Assembly: GCA_000497125.2 (NCBI GenBank)
Contig: CM035321.1
Span: 256,001 to 320,000 of the forward strand
DNA length: 64,000 nt
Direction: 5' to 3'
Origin: Spironucleus salmonicida
Taxonomy: Eukaryota > Fornicata > Diplomonadida > Hexamitidae
Shown here: one piece after another, positions 32,780 through 45,324 of the stretch
Layout: each line of letters begins with the position of its first letter
Position numbering within the stretch: position 1 is the first letter of the stretch
Position numbers and translations under genes: made by a program
Notes under the pieces: model-generated
Told to the model about the DNA's origin: nothing
What the model saw: the letters and a program-made list of their open reading frames with translations, nothing else
Databases searched by the model: none

Positions 32780-33872
32780 TCACATTACGCCCACTCGGGG
32801 GCGCGACTTCATGCCGTAGGGGCTCAGCGCCCGGATCTGCTCGATGCTGCTCACACACCGCCGCGTCTAAGGCGATTGTCCCACCGGAATCGCCACGAAG
32901 GAGGTGGCGGGCTACAGGATGCGCGACCTGCCCGCTTTCCGGATCTGTGCCAACGTTCCCGCCTTGGGAAGCGGCTGGATGGGCGCCTGCTTCTGGACTA
33001 GCTTCATCTCGGGCTCCATAACCTCCACAATCAAGCTTGCCGGCTGTATGTGGGCTTTGCGCGGCAGTCGCACCTCCACCGCGGGCGCATCAGAGCGCTG
33101 GACGTCATTGTAGAAGCTCTGGTAGATGTATCCCTTGGTATTGATGGAGAACTGAATCTACTGCTGCTGGAACTTGAGGTTACGCTCCTTCTTGAGGGCC
33201 AGCTTCATCTGGAGCAGCTCCTTCTCCAGCTCGAGCTGGCGCTGCTTGTCCTCCAGGGACTTCTGGACCTGGTGGTCCAGCCGCTCGGCCTCCGCCTTCC
33301 TGCGCTCGTAGGCCTCCTGCTTCCGGCTGGTCAAGGCTTGCTCCCGCTCCTGCTCGGGTGTCAGCTTGCTGGCGGCAGCGGCGGCCTCCGCGGCAATGCG
33401 CTGCCGCTCCAGCTCCTCTGCGGCCTTCGTCTCGGCGAGGATCCGCACGCGCTCAGCCTCCTCCATAGCGCGTCGCTCTTGCGCCACGCGAATTTGTTCT
33501 AGGCGCTCATTCTCGATGATGGTGCACAGCATATCGATGTAGGATGCCAGCAAGGGCGCTGGCTGCACGAAGATGGGGTTCCGCACCCGGGTACCAAAGT
33601 AGTCATGCGCATAGCCCTCGTCGAACGGTGCGAGTGCCGACTCGATGTAGCGGTCCATGTGAGACAGGTCCATCCCGCTGAATTCCATTGCGGGGTCGAA
33701 GTTGGCGTTCTCCCGTGCCTTCAGCTTCAATAGCCCCTCAGAGACCAGCGGCGGCCCGACCTGGTGCTTCTCCCCGTATACCTGGTCCTGTAGAAACACG
33801 TTCATGCATACATGCTGCATCACCTTCAGCTGGACGTACCCCGTGTTCACATTCGCCTGCAACTGCTTCGTG
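32780..33872 (-). pseudogene. 5'-truncated copy of the C2/coiled-coil gene
   Basis: The last 364 codons of the gene at 17962-20439 are repeated here in inverse orientation. Upstream of 33872 the frame meets a TGA within about 40 bp and there is no in-frame ATG before it. The C2-like part and half of the middle region are missing. One difference from the intact copy is seen: position 32970 changes a Pro codon (CCT) to Leu (CTT). Internal Met codons could start a coiled-coil-only product, but a remnant is more likely. Confidence 0.8.
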
Positions 33873-33975
33873 ATCACTGTGTTCTCACTGTAATTATTCT
33901 AATTTCATTGGTTAATCTATATTAATATTTTAATCAAAATATAGTAAATAGGTATAAAACTTCATGAAATCAGAA

Positions 33976-35211
33976 TCATTAGATCATCGGTATTTCAATT
34001 TCTGGTTCATTAGTAGATTGATCTAAAGCGATTAATTTTCTATTATTTACATATTTAATAACTTTCAAAATAATATACCATACTATTGCTAATGGGATAC
34101 TTGATATTAGTAAAATAGAATATGTTGACAGTGTGAATCTAAATTTTTTTAAGCTGCTGATTGGTTTATATAAGTAGCTGTAATTTTAATAATATTTAGT
34201 CTAAAAATTAGGACAATATCCTGTAACATAAATCAAAAAATTATCTACATCCAAAATTACGTTATATAGGCCCTATGAATGCCCATTTTTAAATTATACT
34301 TATTTACAAAACTCACCCCTACATAATTTTAACTAATCACTACACATAAATATATGGTTTACTAAATTTATTTATTTATTATTAAACTTTAAATTGATGT
34401 CAGTGTAATTAGCTAAATCTATATTCTAAGTTTGTGTTAAATTAAGTCTCTTATTTTAAATTATTAAAATTTAATTAATTATCTTTATAATAGAATCTTT
34501 ATTATCTTCTAGTATTACTTCATTTTTATTTAAAACACCTTTGAATAGTTTACTTTTAAAAAGTAATTATTAATCTTAGGCTTAGATTTAATTATAAGTA
34601 ATTTGGTCATAGGTTTTATAAAAATAATTCTCAATATTAGTTTTCCTAAGGTAAAATTAAGGGGAAAATATATGATAAAAAGGAATTCTATTTTAACCAT
34701 AATAATTATAAGGATAATCAATAGAATCTACATCAAGTAATTTGTTTGGTCTTGTTGATGTAATATCTAGTGAAGAACTATTCTGAAAAACCAAATAATC
34801 AGTTTCGAATAAGCCAATGTTGTTTTATACTGAAAAAAAATATGTCCCAACTGTATTTTTGACTATATCAACATTAAATGTTGTCGTACAGTTGATTTCT
34901 GGAAAAATAATATGAGGTTATTTGCAGAAAATTAATTTTGAAGAAAATTAAGTTTTATCATAGGTTACTGTCAAAAGTGTAGGATTAACTGCAATCTTTA
35001 TACCTGAATTTTACAGTGACTGGTTAAGGCAGTTGTTTTAATAGCAAATTTAACTACACAAATACACAAGTTTTATTTATTTATCAGGTAAAGACGAATA
35101 CTATAACTTGTAGTCTAAATCCCAACAGGGTTATATAGTATATTCGATATACTCAGTTTATTCAGACCTAAATATCATACTTTATTCTAAAAATTCTATG
35201 AAAATTAACAT
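33976..35211 (-). CDS. type I membrane protein with Cys-rich ectodomain, 411 aa
   Basis: The frame starts at ATG 35211 with a short hydrophobic start (MLIFIEFLEQS). A beta-rich ectodomain follows with paired Cys (IQPCWDLDY, LCSQICYQNNC, MCSDQLKLCRGEFC, YCPNF) and several N-x-S/T sites. One transmembrane helix (YSILLISSIPLAIVWYIIL) lies at ~360-380, then a 30-residue acidic tail. The mid region (VNPTLLTVTYD ... NTVGTYFFSVQN) looks like an Ig/TIG-like sandwich. No family can be named. It is the first gene outside the right arm, so AT-rich. Confidence 0.65.
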
Positions 35212-35299
35212 GTGGAATTATTCAAATACAATGGACCAAAAGTGATTTGTTAAATTCAAATATATACAGTATTATATATATATTGATAAGGAATAATAA

Positions 35300-35992
35300 A
35301 TGTTTAAATCTATTGAAATATTATAACTTTATGTTGGTCATTATATAACACCATCTGTTATATAAAATTTATCATAATTAACCAATTTAACATAGAATTA
35401 TCTACTAGATTTTTTTAAAAATGAAAATAGAAATATTTCTACACAGTATGATAGTTCTGCAGTTTATTAGTTTAAATTTACTCAATATCAACTTTTGAAA
35501 TATGCATATTTATTAGAAGGGTTATCATCATAAAAGTTCAATAATATTATGCATACATATCTTTATAAAAAATTAGGAAATAATTAGTTATAGTAAATTA
35601 GTTAGTAAATGGAATTGAACCGAATAGCTGTTAAATTCTTGCTTTATTTTGTTTAATTTTAACGTTTTCCGTAAAGTTTAGATTTTATGCTTAGAACAGC
35701 GGTTGATAATAATAAAATAGGCGAGCTATTAGTCAATTTAGAAAAATTAAAAGGAATATAAGCAATATTCACGAAATGGAGAATTGGAAGCTTATACAAT
35801 ATAAATCTATTCAATCATTTAGAGTTAATTGATATTGAAAATTAAAGTGGATTAGTTTTAGTTCCTATTAATATGTCAAAATTACTAAATATTGGTGCAG
35901 ATGTAAGATTTGCCTAGCAATTAAGTAATTTTTATTAAGGTTAACAAGAAATATTTTGGGGATTTCCTAGAACGGATACTATTGATATCTGA
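35300..35992 (+). CDS. hypothetical helical protein, 230 aa
   Basis: The frame runs from ATG 35300 (MFKSIEILQLYVGHY) to TGA, with frequent TAA/TAG Gln codons. Mostly alpha-helical with no membrane segment, Cys cluster or motif I recognise. Its stop is 17 bp from the stop of the convergent gene at 36010. Confidence 0.55.
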
Positions 35993-36009
35993 ATATTTAG
36001 AATTATAAC

Positions 36010-36570
36010 TCATTAATACTCACTGAAATTAAAACCTCTATCCAAGCCTCTCTTAACCACTTAAAATGTAGTTATTACCCTCAAAATTTCAGTTTCTTTT
36101 GCATAATATACATCTTTCTTACCATTAATAGTAGTGATTTGTACACTATAGTTTTCCTTTTTTGTTTCACCTTGCTTGATATCCGTTATCACAATACCAG
36201 TTGTCTGCCCACATCCTTTCCTTTAAGAAATAGTAATCTAATTTAGCACTTATATTACCAAAAATACAGCTTTCTTTTTACTGTTTTTGCATTACAAGCC
36301 TTTCATCAAAGCTTTGCATGAATTTTCAAATGTCAACAAATCGATTTCAGTTTAGTTATTACTATTCACTATAATTTTAAGTTTACTAGCTTCTTTCAAT
36401 GATTTAGATATTGGCTCTGGTATTTGTTCAAAAATAACCTTACATTCTGGTTATGTAGATTCTTCCGAAATCTCCAAAACACGTTATTAGTGAGTCTACT
36501 ATAAATTCTATTTCTAACTTCCTTCTAGTATTCTTCCTATTTCTTATAGCTTCCTTGAGAAATATAACAT
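36010..36570 (-). CDS. hypothetical protein with helical N-part and beta-rich C-part, 186 aa
   Basis: The minus-strand frame starts MLYFSRKLQEIGRILEG at ATG 36570. Residues 20-50 are Gln-rich helix. The C-terminal ~90 residues alternate strands (GQTTGIVITDIKQGETKKEN ... YSVQITTINGKKDVYYAKE), which resembles a small beta-barrel such as an SH3- or Tudor-like fold. No family assignment. Confidence 0.5.
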
Positions 36571-37156
36571 ACTAAATACCTCATCACATGCTTAAATATT
36601 TTAAAAACTAAATTTAAAAACTTAAAATTAATTAACAATTTAAATTTCTTATATTTTATTACTGAATGTGAATCCACAATATTATAGCTAAAATGTAAAA
36701 TCTGGCATGGAAATGTTTAAAAAATCTTATTAGAAATTAAGATAAATATTTTTATCATTTAATTTACAATGGAAATGAATTTCTGGCATAAGATCTCGAT
36801 GTAAAAAGTGTGATAAATTTAAAACAAATTTAGAAAAGACATCAATCTATTATCTGTTTGATGATATTTAAATGACATTTTATAAGTTATCAATTTTTAA
36901 GGAATTTGAATCTGTTTTTACTTAAGCTATTAGCAAGTGTGAAATTTAAGTAAAGAGGTATAAGAAATTATTTTTCAGGAGGATTATACAGGCTTGGTTT
37001 GAGTGATTTAGTAATTGGCCAGGAAAGAAGAGCATTTAAAAATTTATATTTAATTACGATAATAATATAATAATAATTAAAAATAAAAACTAAAAATAAT
37101 TATTATATATAAACATAAGTGTAATTAAAAGACTAAATATTAGATAAATACTTTTC
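36571..37156. other. AT-rich interval with unclear short ORFs
   Basis: Between two minus-strand genes. On the plus strand a frame around 36718-37006 begins MEMFKKSYQKL but meets an in-frame TGA, then continues with CKKCDKF and ends KLFFRRIIQAWFE. It could be a broken small gene or chance. The remaining sequence is low-complexity AT. Confidence 0.3.
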
Positions 37157-37840
37157 TCACTTTCTAGCTAAAGAATAATTAAGGCTACAGGAACCTGGAA
37201 CAATTAGCTTATCTCCAGGACCATTCCAGCCCTCGCAACTAACTTATGTATTCGAAAACTTAAATCCTTTTGGCAAGTTTGAGTTGCATTTCCAAATTAT
37301 TCCTTGACCATCCCAACCATTATTAGCACAAACGACCTCATCTAAATACATTTAATATAATCCATTTTACTATAATTAATTGTAAACTTCCCCTCTTCGG
37401 GATTTTGTCCTTTCACTCTTTTTGAATAGCAAAGTTTGAATATCCCGTAAAATGATTGGCTGTGAGTTTTGATTCTCAAAATTGTGCTATTATTAGTTAC
37501 GAAAATTGCTATAATTGTAGTCATTTTATTCATGATGTATAGGGTCTTAGCGGCTTTCTGCAACAGTTTCATAAATATTATACTAAGGGCTTATTTGACA
37601 CGAATCTAAATAATATCTATTATTATCATCTTTTACACATTATATTTTAAAGTTGAATATTTACTGATCTTTTTAGTCAAAACATTTCCAAGATTCTCTA
37701 TGGTTCTAACAATATATAGTTTGGAAATGATATTTGTTATTATTTATCTTATCCTGCTAAAATGTGACCTCTGTAACTTAATCTAAGTACTTACTAGAGT
37801 TTTATTCACCCAGAAATAAATCAATAAGCAAGCCAAGCAT
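37157..37840 (-). CDS. SARAF-like (store-operated Ca entry regulator) protein, two tandem units
   Basis: A 227-residue protein from ATG 37840. The C-terminal half matches the SARAF luminal domain: RDIQTLLF ... RRGEVYNQL, then CANNGWDGQGIIWKCNS, FSNTQVSCEGW and PGSCSLNYSL, compare CxNxGWDGxDVQWEC...VSCEGY...GSCGLEY. The N-terminal half repeats the pattern in weaker form (YCQNHRESWKCFD, FKIQCVKDD, DSCQISPQY), suggesting internal duplication. Animal SARAF is an ER membrane protein that damps STIM/Orai calcium entry. A clear transmembrane helix is not seen here, only a hydrophobic start (MLGLLIDLFLG). It may be a secreted or luminal form. Confidence 0.7.
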
Positions 37841-37912
37841 TTTTGAAAAGCTTGGTTGACGAATAATACGAAACTAGAATACATATATTTGTATATGTAA
37901 TTATATATTTGT

Positions 37913-38674
37913 TCACTTTTCGCTTCCTTTCTAAATTAAATTCCGTGTTTATTTGATTATATCTTCTAATGAACTTAACGGTTAGTCTTTTTCTATTAGC
38001 TATTGTTTTAATGACTCATTTTCTAACTATAACATTTTAATTTAATTTTATGTTTTGAGGTTTTCTAATTAAATTTCATTTTATATTTCTACAATTAATT
38101 CTTACTGTTATAAATTAAATTATTCCTCTTCTTGCAATTTCTCTTTTATATTTAAAACTTCTTCTTATAAACCTTTGATAATATATTCATATTATTATTC
38201 TTTTTAGATATCTTTTCCTAACTTGATCATTTAGTGTTCTACTATTTGGTCAGATTGCTTCATAGGGGTTTTTACATCTTCCTTCTATTACACAGACGGT
38301 TGTTATTTACTAGTAGATGCCTAAAAACTTATAAGTTAACCTTTTAGTACATGAAACTTATTAACAATAACATCTTACTATTTTAGTAGATATTACAGTT
38401 CACTAATTGCTGATTTTGCAGTTAATGTAACATCAGCATTGGCTTAAGATAATAATGATTTTATTACAAGCTGCAAATCTTTTACTTCATTTATATTTTT
38501 ATTAACATGAATCAGGATAAGTTATACGGTTTCTTATATATCTGTTTATTCTGATTTAGCTGTAGATAAAAGAATTTGCACATGTTTGTCAGCATTTTCA
38601 ATAAACTTATTTAATGAGTCTATTCGGCACTGAATTTCAAATATAGCTGGTTTTAATGACTCGAGTAAGGACAT
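37913..38674 (-). CDS. coiled-coil protein, 253 aa
   Basis: The minus-strand frame starts MSLLESLKPAIFEIQ at ATG 38674. Most of the chain is heptad-like helix: residues 10-110 and again ~155-240 (EVLNIKEKLQEEEQFNL ...). A Gln/Ser-rich break separates the two. No globular domain. It starts 53 bp past the TyrRS stop on the same strand. Confidence 0.6.
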
Positions 38675-38726
38675 TAAATTATGAAGTGATTATATTTTAG
38701 CTGTATTATTATATAATAATTGTTAA

Positions 38727-39773
38727 TCATCTCGTCAATCTCATTTCCATAACAAATTTTTACAATTCCTATAATTCTTTGTTATTGTTAAATGCTTCTC
38801 TTACACTACTAACTAAGATATCAATACAGTCAACTAGTTCTTTTTTCATATCTTCTCTATTAAACTCAGAAGTTAAAAATCCAGTCTCTAGTGTTTCATA
38901 TGTAGGATATGATTTGGAATTAATTTTAATATCTCTATTAAAATTACCTAAAGTGACTTCCTTGGCACCATACACAATGTATTTAAAATACTCTAAGACT
39001 GGGTTATTTTCGACTTAAAGTTCACAATCAGCACCCATAACTTTTTCTGCGATATCTTCTCTAGAATCATCCATAAAAACAGCACTACCCTTTACACTTT
39101 TACTCATTTTCCCACCAATGAGGCCTAGTAGCATGTGATGACTAACTATAACTGGCTTTTATATTTTAATTTTACCGGCAAAATCTCTAGCTAACATATT
39201 AACTTTACGTTAATCCATTCCTAATTGACAGATATCTACACTGAGCTCAAATACATCAGCGGCTTACATACATGGATAAAGTATCTATGCAATAGGTTAA
39301 TTATCACTTTCCTATCTTCCTAAAGCAGTACTACATCTTTAAGACCTAGCCAAGTTAAAGTTTCTTGCAATTTATATTACACGTTTAAAATAGTTTTTAT
39401 CATTTTTAATAAAGTCAGAATTCCAAACAAATTCAACGGCATTCATATCCATTCCTACAGCTTTCCAAACTTCAATAAAATAGTTACCTAATTTATTTAT
39501 AGCCTCCAAATTACCTGCACATTTACCATTAAGTAGAGCAAACCAATCTGCCACATAAAATAATGATTTACATCCACATTAGGCCATTCTATTAACATTA
39601 ATGGCTTTCATAAGTCCTTATGCAATATGTATACGACCGGAAGGTTCAAATCCATCATAAACTAATGGTGAAGGTTTTGTTGTTAACAGTTAACTAAGAT
39701 CAGTGACATCAAGTATTTCTTCACCGACACGATTAAAAATTGCTAACTTTTCTTCTAAAGTTAATTATGACAT
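38727..39773 (-). CDS. tyrosyl-tRNA synthetase, cytosolic (archaeal/eukaryotic type)
   Basis: A 348-residue enzyme from ATG 39773. The class I signature appears as YDGFEPSGRIHIAQG, the eukaryotic HIGH variant. VADWFALLNGK, then YPCMQAADVF and DQRKVNMLARDF are tyrosine- and tRNA-binding blocks. KMSKS is present as GGKMSKSVKGSA at ~222. The length equals a minimal TyrRS catalytic core plus anticodon domain, with no EMAP-like extension. Frame and motifs are complete, so it is surely functional. Confidence 0.95.
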
Positions 39774-39847
39774 ATTTGCGAAAGGGAATAATAAAGAGTA
39801 AATAATATTAATTTGTGTATAAAACAAAATAAATATCAAGAAAATAA

Positions 39848-40579
39848 TCATTACGCCTTAGTACTAATGCAGTCTTAGAGTTAATCAATTGATGGCTACT
39901 TCCAATCTTCTACTAGCTACTATAATAAACTCCAATTGATTTCACAGTTAACTTATTCAAAAAACTGATCATCCTGCTAAATTTTAGCAAATAATCCAAC
40001 ATTGATAGCATTGTTTTTTAAATACAAACTATGCAAACATAGTCGTTCGCCTTCATTAATTTAACCATATGTTTTATCACCTAATATAGAACTTCCAGCA
40101 AACTTACAATGAACTCTTAATTAGTGTCTTCTACCTGTTATAGGTTTTAATAGTACTAATTATCTACCTGAATCAGGATCAAGGAATAAGCTGTAAATAA
40201 AAGTTTCCGATTACTTATCACCACCAATTGTCATTTTAAACTTTTTAAAGTCATTAATATCATCACATATTGGCTAGTCAACTTGAAATTGATTAATTTC
40301 CTCATGTAAAACAGCAAGATAGAATTTAGCTGTTTTTCTTTATTAAAATTCTTTAGCAGCAGCAGCTGCTGCCTTTTTGGTTTTCGCTAATAAAAGTATA
40401 CCTGATGTTGGTGAGTCTAGTTAATGTACCAGTTTATGAGGCTAAGGGACCAATTTCTCAACTGTAAATAGATGATTTCCATCTACTGGTACATTAGGAG
40501 GCTTATTAATTACTATATAGTCATCAGTATCTAAAATGATTTAAATTTGCGGTGAAGTTTCTTATATTTAATCAGTCAT
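39848..40579 (-). CDS. RluA-family pseudouridine synthase
   Basis: A 243-residue protein from ATG 40579. DDYIVINKPPNVPV is the N-terminal family block. HQLDSPTSGILLLAKT is the catalytic motif (HRLDxxTSG), with the active-site Asp kept and Arg replaced by Gln. [28 protein letters not shown] is the C-terminal RHQLRxH..GxPIxGDxxYG block. It isomerises uridine in rRNA or tRNA. No S4 domain precedes the core. Divergently placed, 74 bp from the MetRS start. Confidence 0.9.
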
Positions 40580-40599
40580 TAAAATATCAGTTCAAATAA

Positions 40600-42297
<1,698 letters not shown>

Positions 42298-42628
42298 TTG
42301 TCTTAATTTGAGGAAGTTATTTATCATTCAGCTATAGCTTAAGTTCTCTCATTTATACATTACTGAAAATGAGTCACACTTTTCATTTAATTCAAAAATA
42401 CGTTAACATATGTCTAAAGTTTTAATGATAAGTTATTTGATTTTAAATGAGTAAGCCCATAGTAATTCCAATAAATATGATCTTTCAGAATATTTCTAAT
42501 ATTATCTATTTAAGTTCATTATCTTTCACAAGTACTAATATAGTTCAATTTTAGAATAGTTCATAAACAATTTAATGTATATATAATTTTTAAAATATAT
42601 AATATCCTAATAACTTTGCAAAATCAAA

Positions 42629-43612
42629 ATGAAATCACTGCTTACCCCGCTGCACTCTATGCTTACAAATCTAAAGCCAAAAATTGGGTCACCAATTACT
42701 ATCACAGTAAAGCCTTTATTCAGGACCCTCCAGCTTGCATTGTCACTATTTTCCACAATAGATAATTATCCTAAAACAAACCAAATTTTTGACCTAGGTC
42801 TAGCATTTGACCCAGACACGGAGCTATATACACCATAAGCTCAATTAACCCTACATTTTAACGAAAGTTTTCGGAAACTCCGTCTTTCTAGACATTTTTA
42901 AAATGAGCTTATTAACGCTGAATTTGTCGAAACTGCAGATGTAGGATTTGCATAATCAGAAGGGAAATCAGGATTACTATTTTTCTTCTCAGCTACGACG
43001 CGTTTCCTACTCAAACAGATTAAAAATTCAGAGCTTGCAATTCTCACCAAAATATCTCGAGAATACTGCGATCATGTATGTCAAAACTCATTCATAATCC
43101 CTTACTATACCGTTTTCACTCTTAAAATAAACGGCGAAAACTATCACTTTACACTTATGGATAATGCATTTTTAGGCGATATAAAGTATAAATATGACCT
43201 AAAAGGCTCAACGGCAGGTAGAACTTCCAAGCCCAACGAATCGACCATGAAAGATAACAATTTAGACCGGAAATTCTCTCTAGGCCTGTACCGCCGCGAA
43301 TTCGGCCACCAACTCGCCAGCGACATCGAAAAGCTTACCAAATGGGGCCTCCTGGACTACTCAATGCTGATTGGGGTGTTCGCCGGAGACAGAAAAAACT
43401 ACTAAATTCCAGTGATCCAGAGCATTCAAATAAGCGAAACTGAGTACATTTCATTCGCAATTATCGACATTCTGACGGTGTACACGCGCCGGAAGACCCT
43501 GGAGCGTTTTTTCAAGCAGTTTACGAGCGATCTGAAGCAAATTTCGGCTCAGAAACCGCAGGTGTACGGGCAACGGTTCGAGGAACGCATGCTGCGCGTC
43601 TTTGCAAAGTGA
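42629..43612 (+). CDS. phosphatidylinositol-phosphate kinase
   Basis: A 327-residue PIPK catalytic domain from ATG 42629. Motifs: KYDLKGSTAGR (DLKGS) at ~189, LYRREFGHQLASDIEKL, then LLDYSMLIGVF (MDYSLLVGxH) and IIDILTVYTRRKTLERFFK (IIDxLxxYxxxKxxE). It makes PI(4,5)P2 or PI(3,5)P2 at membranes. The frame is also open to ATG 42410, which would add 73 low-complexity residues; the shorter start is preferred because composition changes there. The His after LLVG is Phe. GC content climbs along the gene from about 38 % to over 55 % at the 3' end. Confidence 0.88.
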
Positions 43613-43625
43613 TGTTATCGCCAGT

Positions 43626-43949
43626 TCAGATTTCCTCGAGGTCGATCACGGCCCCCTGCGGCAGCGCATTCGCTGCAGTTTCGCGCTCCCAGCGAAGCTT
43701 ATCGCGCGCGACGGTTCCGTAGATCGTGGAGGTTCTGCGCGCGTGCCGGGACAAGATTTTTGGGATCTGCGATTTCGTGATCAAAAGGAGGCTGTTTTCA
43801 GGTTCGGGGGCGGCCTTTAGCGAAATCCTGTCAGTGCCGTAAACGACCTTTTGGGTGATGTTTTACGTCGTTTTCGGCCTTTTGATAAGCTGCGTTTCGG
43901 GGCTGTTCAGCTCGAATTGGACCGACTCGAATTACGTGGACTTTTTCAT
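43626..43949 (-). CDS. small GC-rich gene, hypothetical basic protein, 107 aa
   Basis: The minus-strand frame starts MKKSTQFESVQFELN at ATG 43949 and ends ALPQGAVIDLEEI. The middle is basic and helical (LLLITKSQIPKILSRHARRT), with features of a nucleic-acid-binding or histone-fold-like module, but I cannot name a family. The stop is 13 bp from the convergent PIPK stop, and both ends lie in a GC island. An overlapping plus-strand frame (43612-44094) looks less protein-like and was rejected. Confidence 0.55.
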
Positions 43950-44113
43950 TGCGAATCTGCGGGTTAGAAAAACTAAATTAGTGAAATATAAAGAATTGTT
44001 GTTTCTCGAAAAATAAAAATAATATATATTGTATAATAATATGAAATATGTTGAATGTTTATTTATATATATAATAATATATAATAATAGGTGACTAAAA
44101 ATCAAATTCTAAA

Positions 44114-45268
44114 ATGCTAATTCTTTTACAGGTAGCTTGCGAAATAGTTGATGGAATACTAGATGACCAAGAATGCGAATTGAGTTAAATAGATGCTAAG
44201 ACCAATTTTCTTATGATATAAAATTCTTTAGTAAGTGTTACGTCTCTTTCGCCAATTAGTGTTTAACTTTTGTAAATTTATAACTCCACTTTTTTATATA
44301 AAACATAAATTACTTAAGCTATTACTATTTTTGTGGCAACGATTGCCGCAGATATAAATTTTGTTAGGGTTGATTTCCATTTAAATCAATAATAAGCAGT
44401 GTAAACAACATTTATTAAATCGCCAATACTTGTATCTACTAATATTAGAATCATTATAAGAACAGATAATTAGATAGATTTAGTATTCTCTAATGCGGAT
44501 AAAGGCTCCATTTCAAATGTGTATTTATAGTCAAACAAAGGCAATGCTGTTATTGACTAATTAAAGTTTGTATATAAAACTGCAGATAGCATATCTGAAA
44601 ATGTGGAAGTTCCTCCTCTAAATTTTATTATAATCCACCCAATTAATTATAGTACGAGTTTAGAAAAATACTACAAATCTGAAGATGTTGTTTTGCTGTG
44701 TAATGTATCCAGATTGTCATAAGAATAAAACTTTTGTAATTTCGATGTTCTATAATATTAGGAGCTGACTAACTTGTAACAGAAATATATAATTTACTTA
44801 GAAAGTAAGTCTGGTCGCTTTATTTTTATAGCGCTTGATTTATCCATTTTAGACGAAATAATTAAATGTGAAGGTATATATATACCATAATCTAAACTTT
44901 GTTAATGTGGAAAAGCAGCAACATTATTTAAAGGTGATCAGTGTGTATGCCCTCCAAATTTTAATAACGATTGTAAAAGATGTGAAGGTGAGTTTTTACT
45001 AAGCATTAGCCAAGAATAATGCTAATTAAAATGTCAAAGTTGTTAAAGTTAGTGCTATTATGATGGTTCTGCAGGTGAGAAAATAGTTTGTTTGTGCGGC
45101 CTAAATTAAAAGTAAATTGGAACTACATGTGTAGCGAGCAATTTATAAGCTATAAGAACAGGCTCACTTATTGCTTTTGGTATCATCTTTATTATACTCA
45201 TTATAACGGTGATTCTTTTATCATAAAAAAAAGAAAAAGATCACAGAATGTGGAAAGAAAATTAGTGA
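44114..45268 (+). CDS. cysteine-rich single-pass membrane protein, 384 aa
   Basis: The frame starts at ATG 44114 with a short hydrophobic start (MLILLQVACEIV). A 230-residue beta-rich ectodomain is followed by an EGF/CxC-type Cys cluster at ~265-345 (KLCQCGKAA, CVCPPNFNNDCKRCEG, CQLKCQSCQSQCYY, CLCGL). One helix (GSLIAFGIIFIILIITVILL) comes next, then a basic tail. The Cys cluster next to a C-terminal helix is the layout of diplomonad cysteine-rich membrane proteins, though the Giardia VSP tail CRGKA is absent. Likely a cell-surface protein. Confidence 0.7.
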
Positions 45269-45324
45269 TAATCTTATATAATATTATTTGTATTATAATT
45301 AGCTATTGCATTTCATAATTTATT

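Larger units (their letters stand above)
28530..33872. repeat. right arm of 5.34-kb inverted repeat
   Basis: Inverse copy of 19347-24689. Its left edge cuts the transcarboxylase frame at codon ~1130. Its right edge is an abrupt change from GC-rich coding sequence to AT-rich DNA just after 33872. The spacer between the arms is 24690-28529 (3,840 bp). The near identity implies a very recent duplication, continuing gene conversion, or an assembly effect. Confidence 0.95.

Noticed and set aside
19347..33872. Inverted arms as terminal repeats of a transposon or virus
   Set aside because: No transposase, integrase or capsid gene, no target-site duplication at the outer borders. The arms carry parts of ordinary host genes cut at arbitrary codons.
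33976..35211. Type I membrane protein as a HAP2/GCS1 gamete fusogen
   Set aside because: Cys spacing and the single C-terminal helix were suggestive, but the length is too short and no HAP2 signature is visible.
43612..44094. Plus-strand frame after the PIPK stop, overlapping TGATG, with one hydrophobic helix
   Set aside because: The opposite strand at 43626-43949 gives a more protein-like basic sequence with its own ATG. The plus frame ends in low-complexity AT translation.
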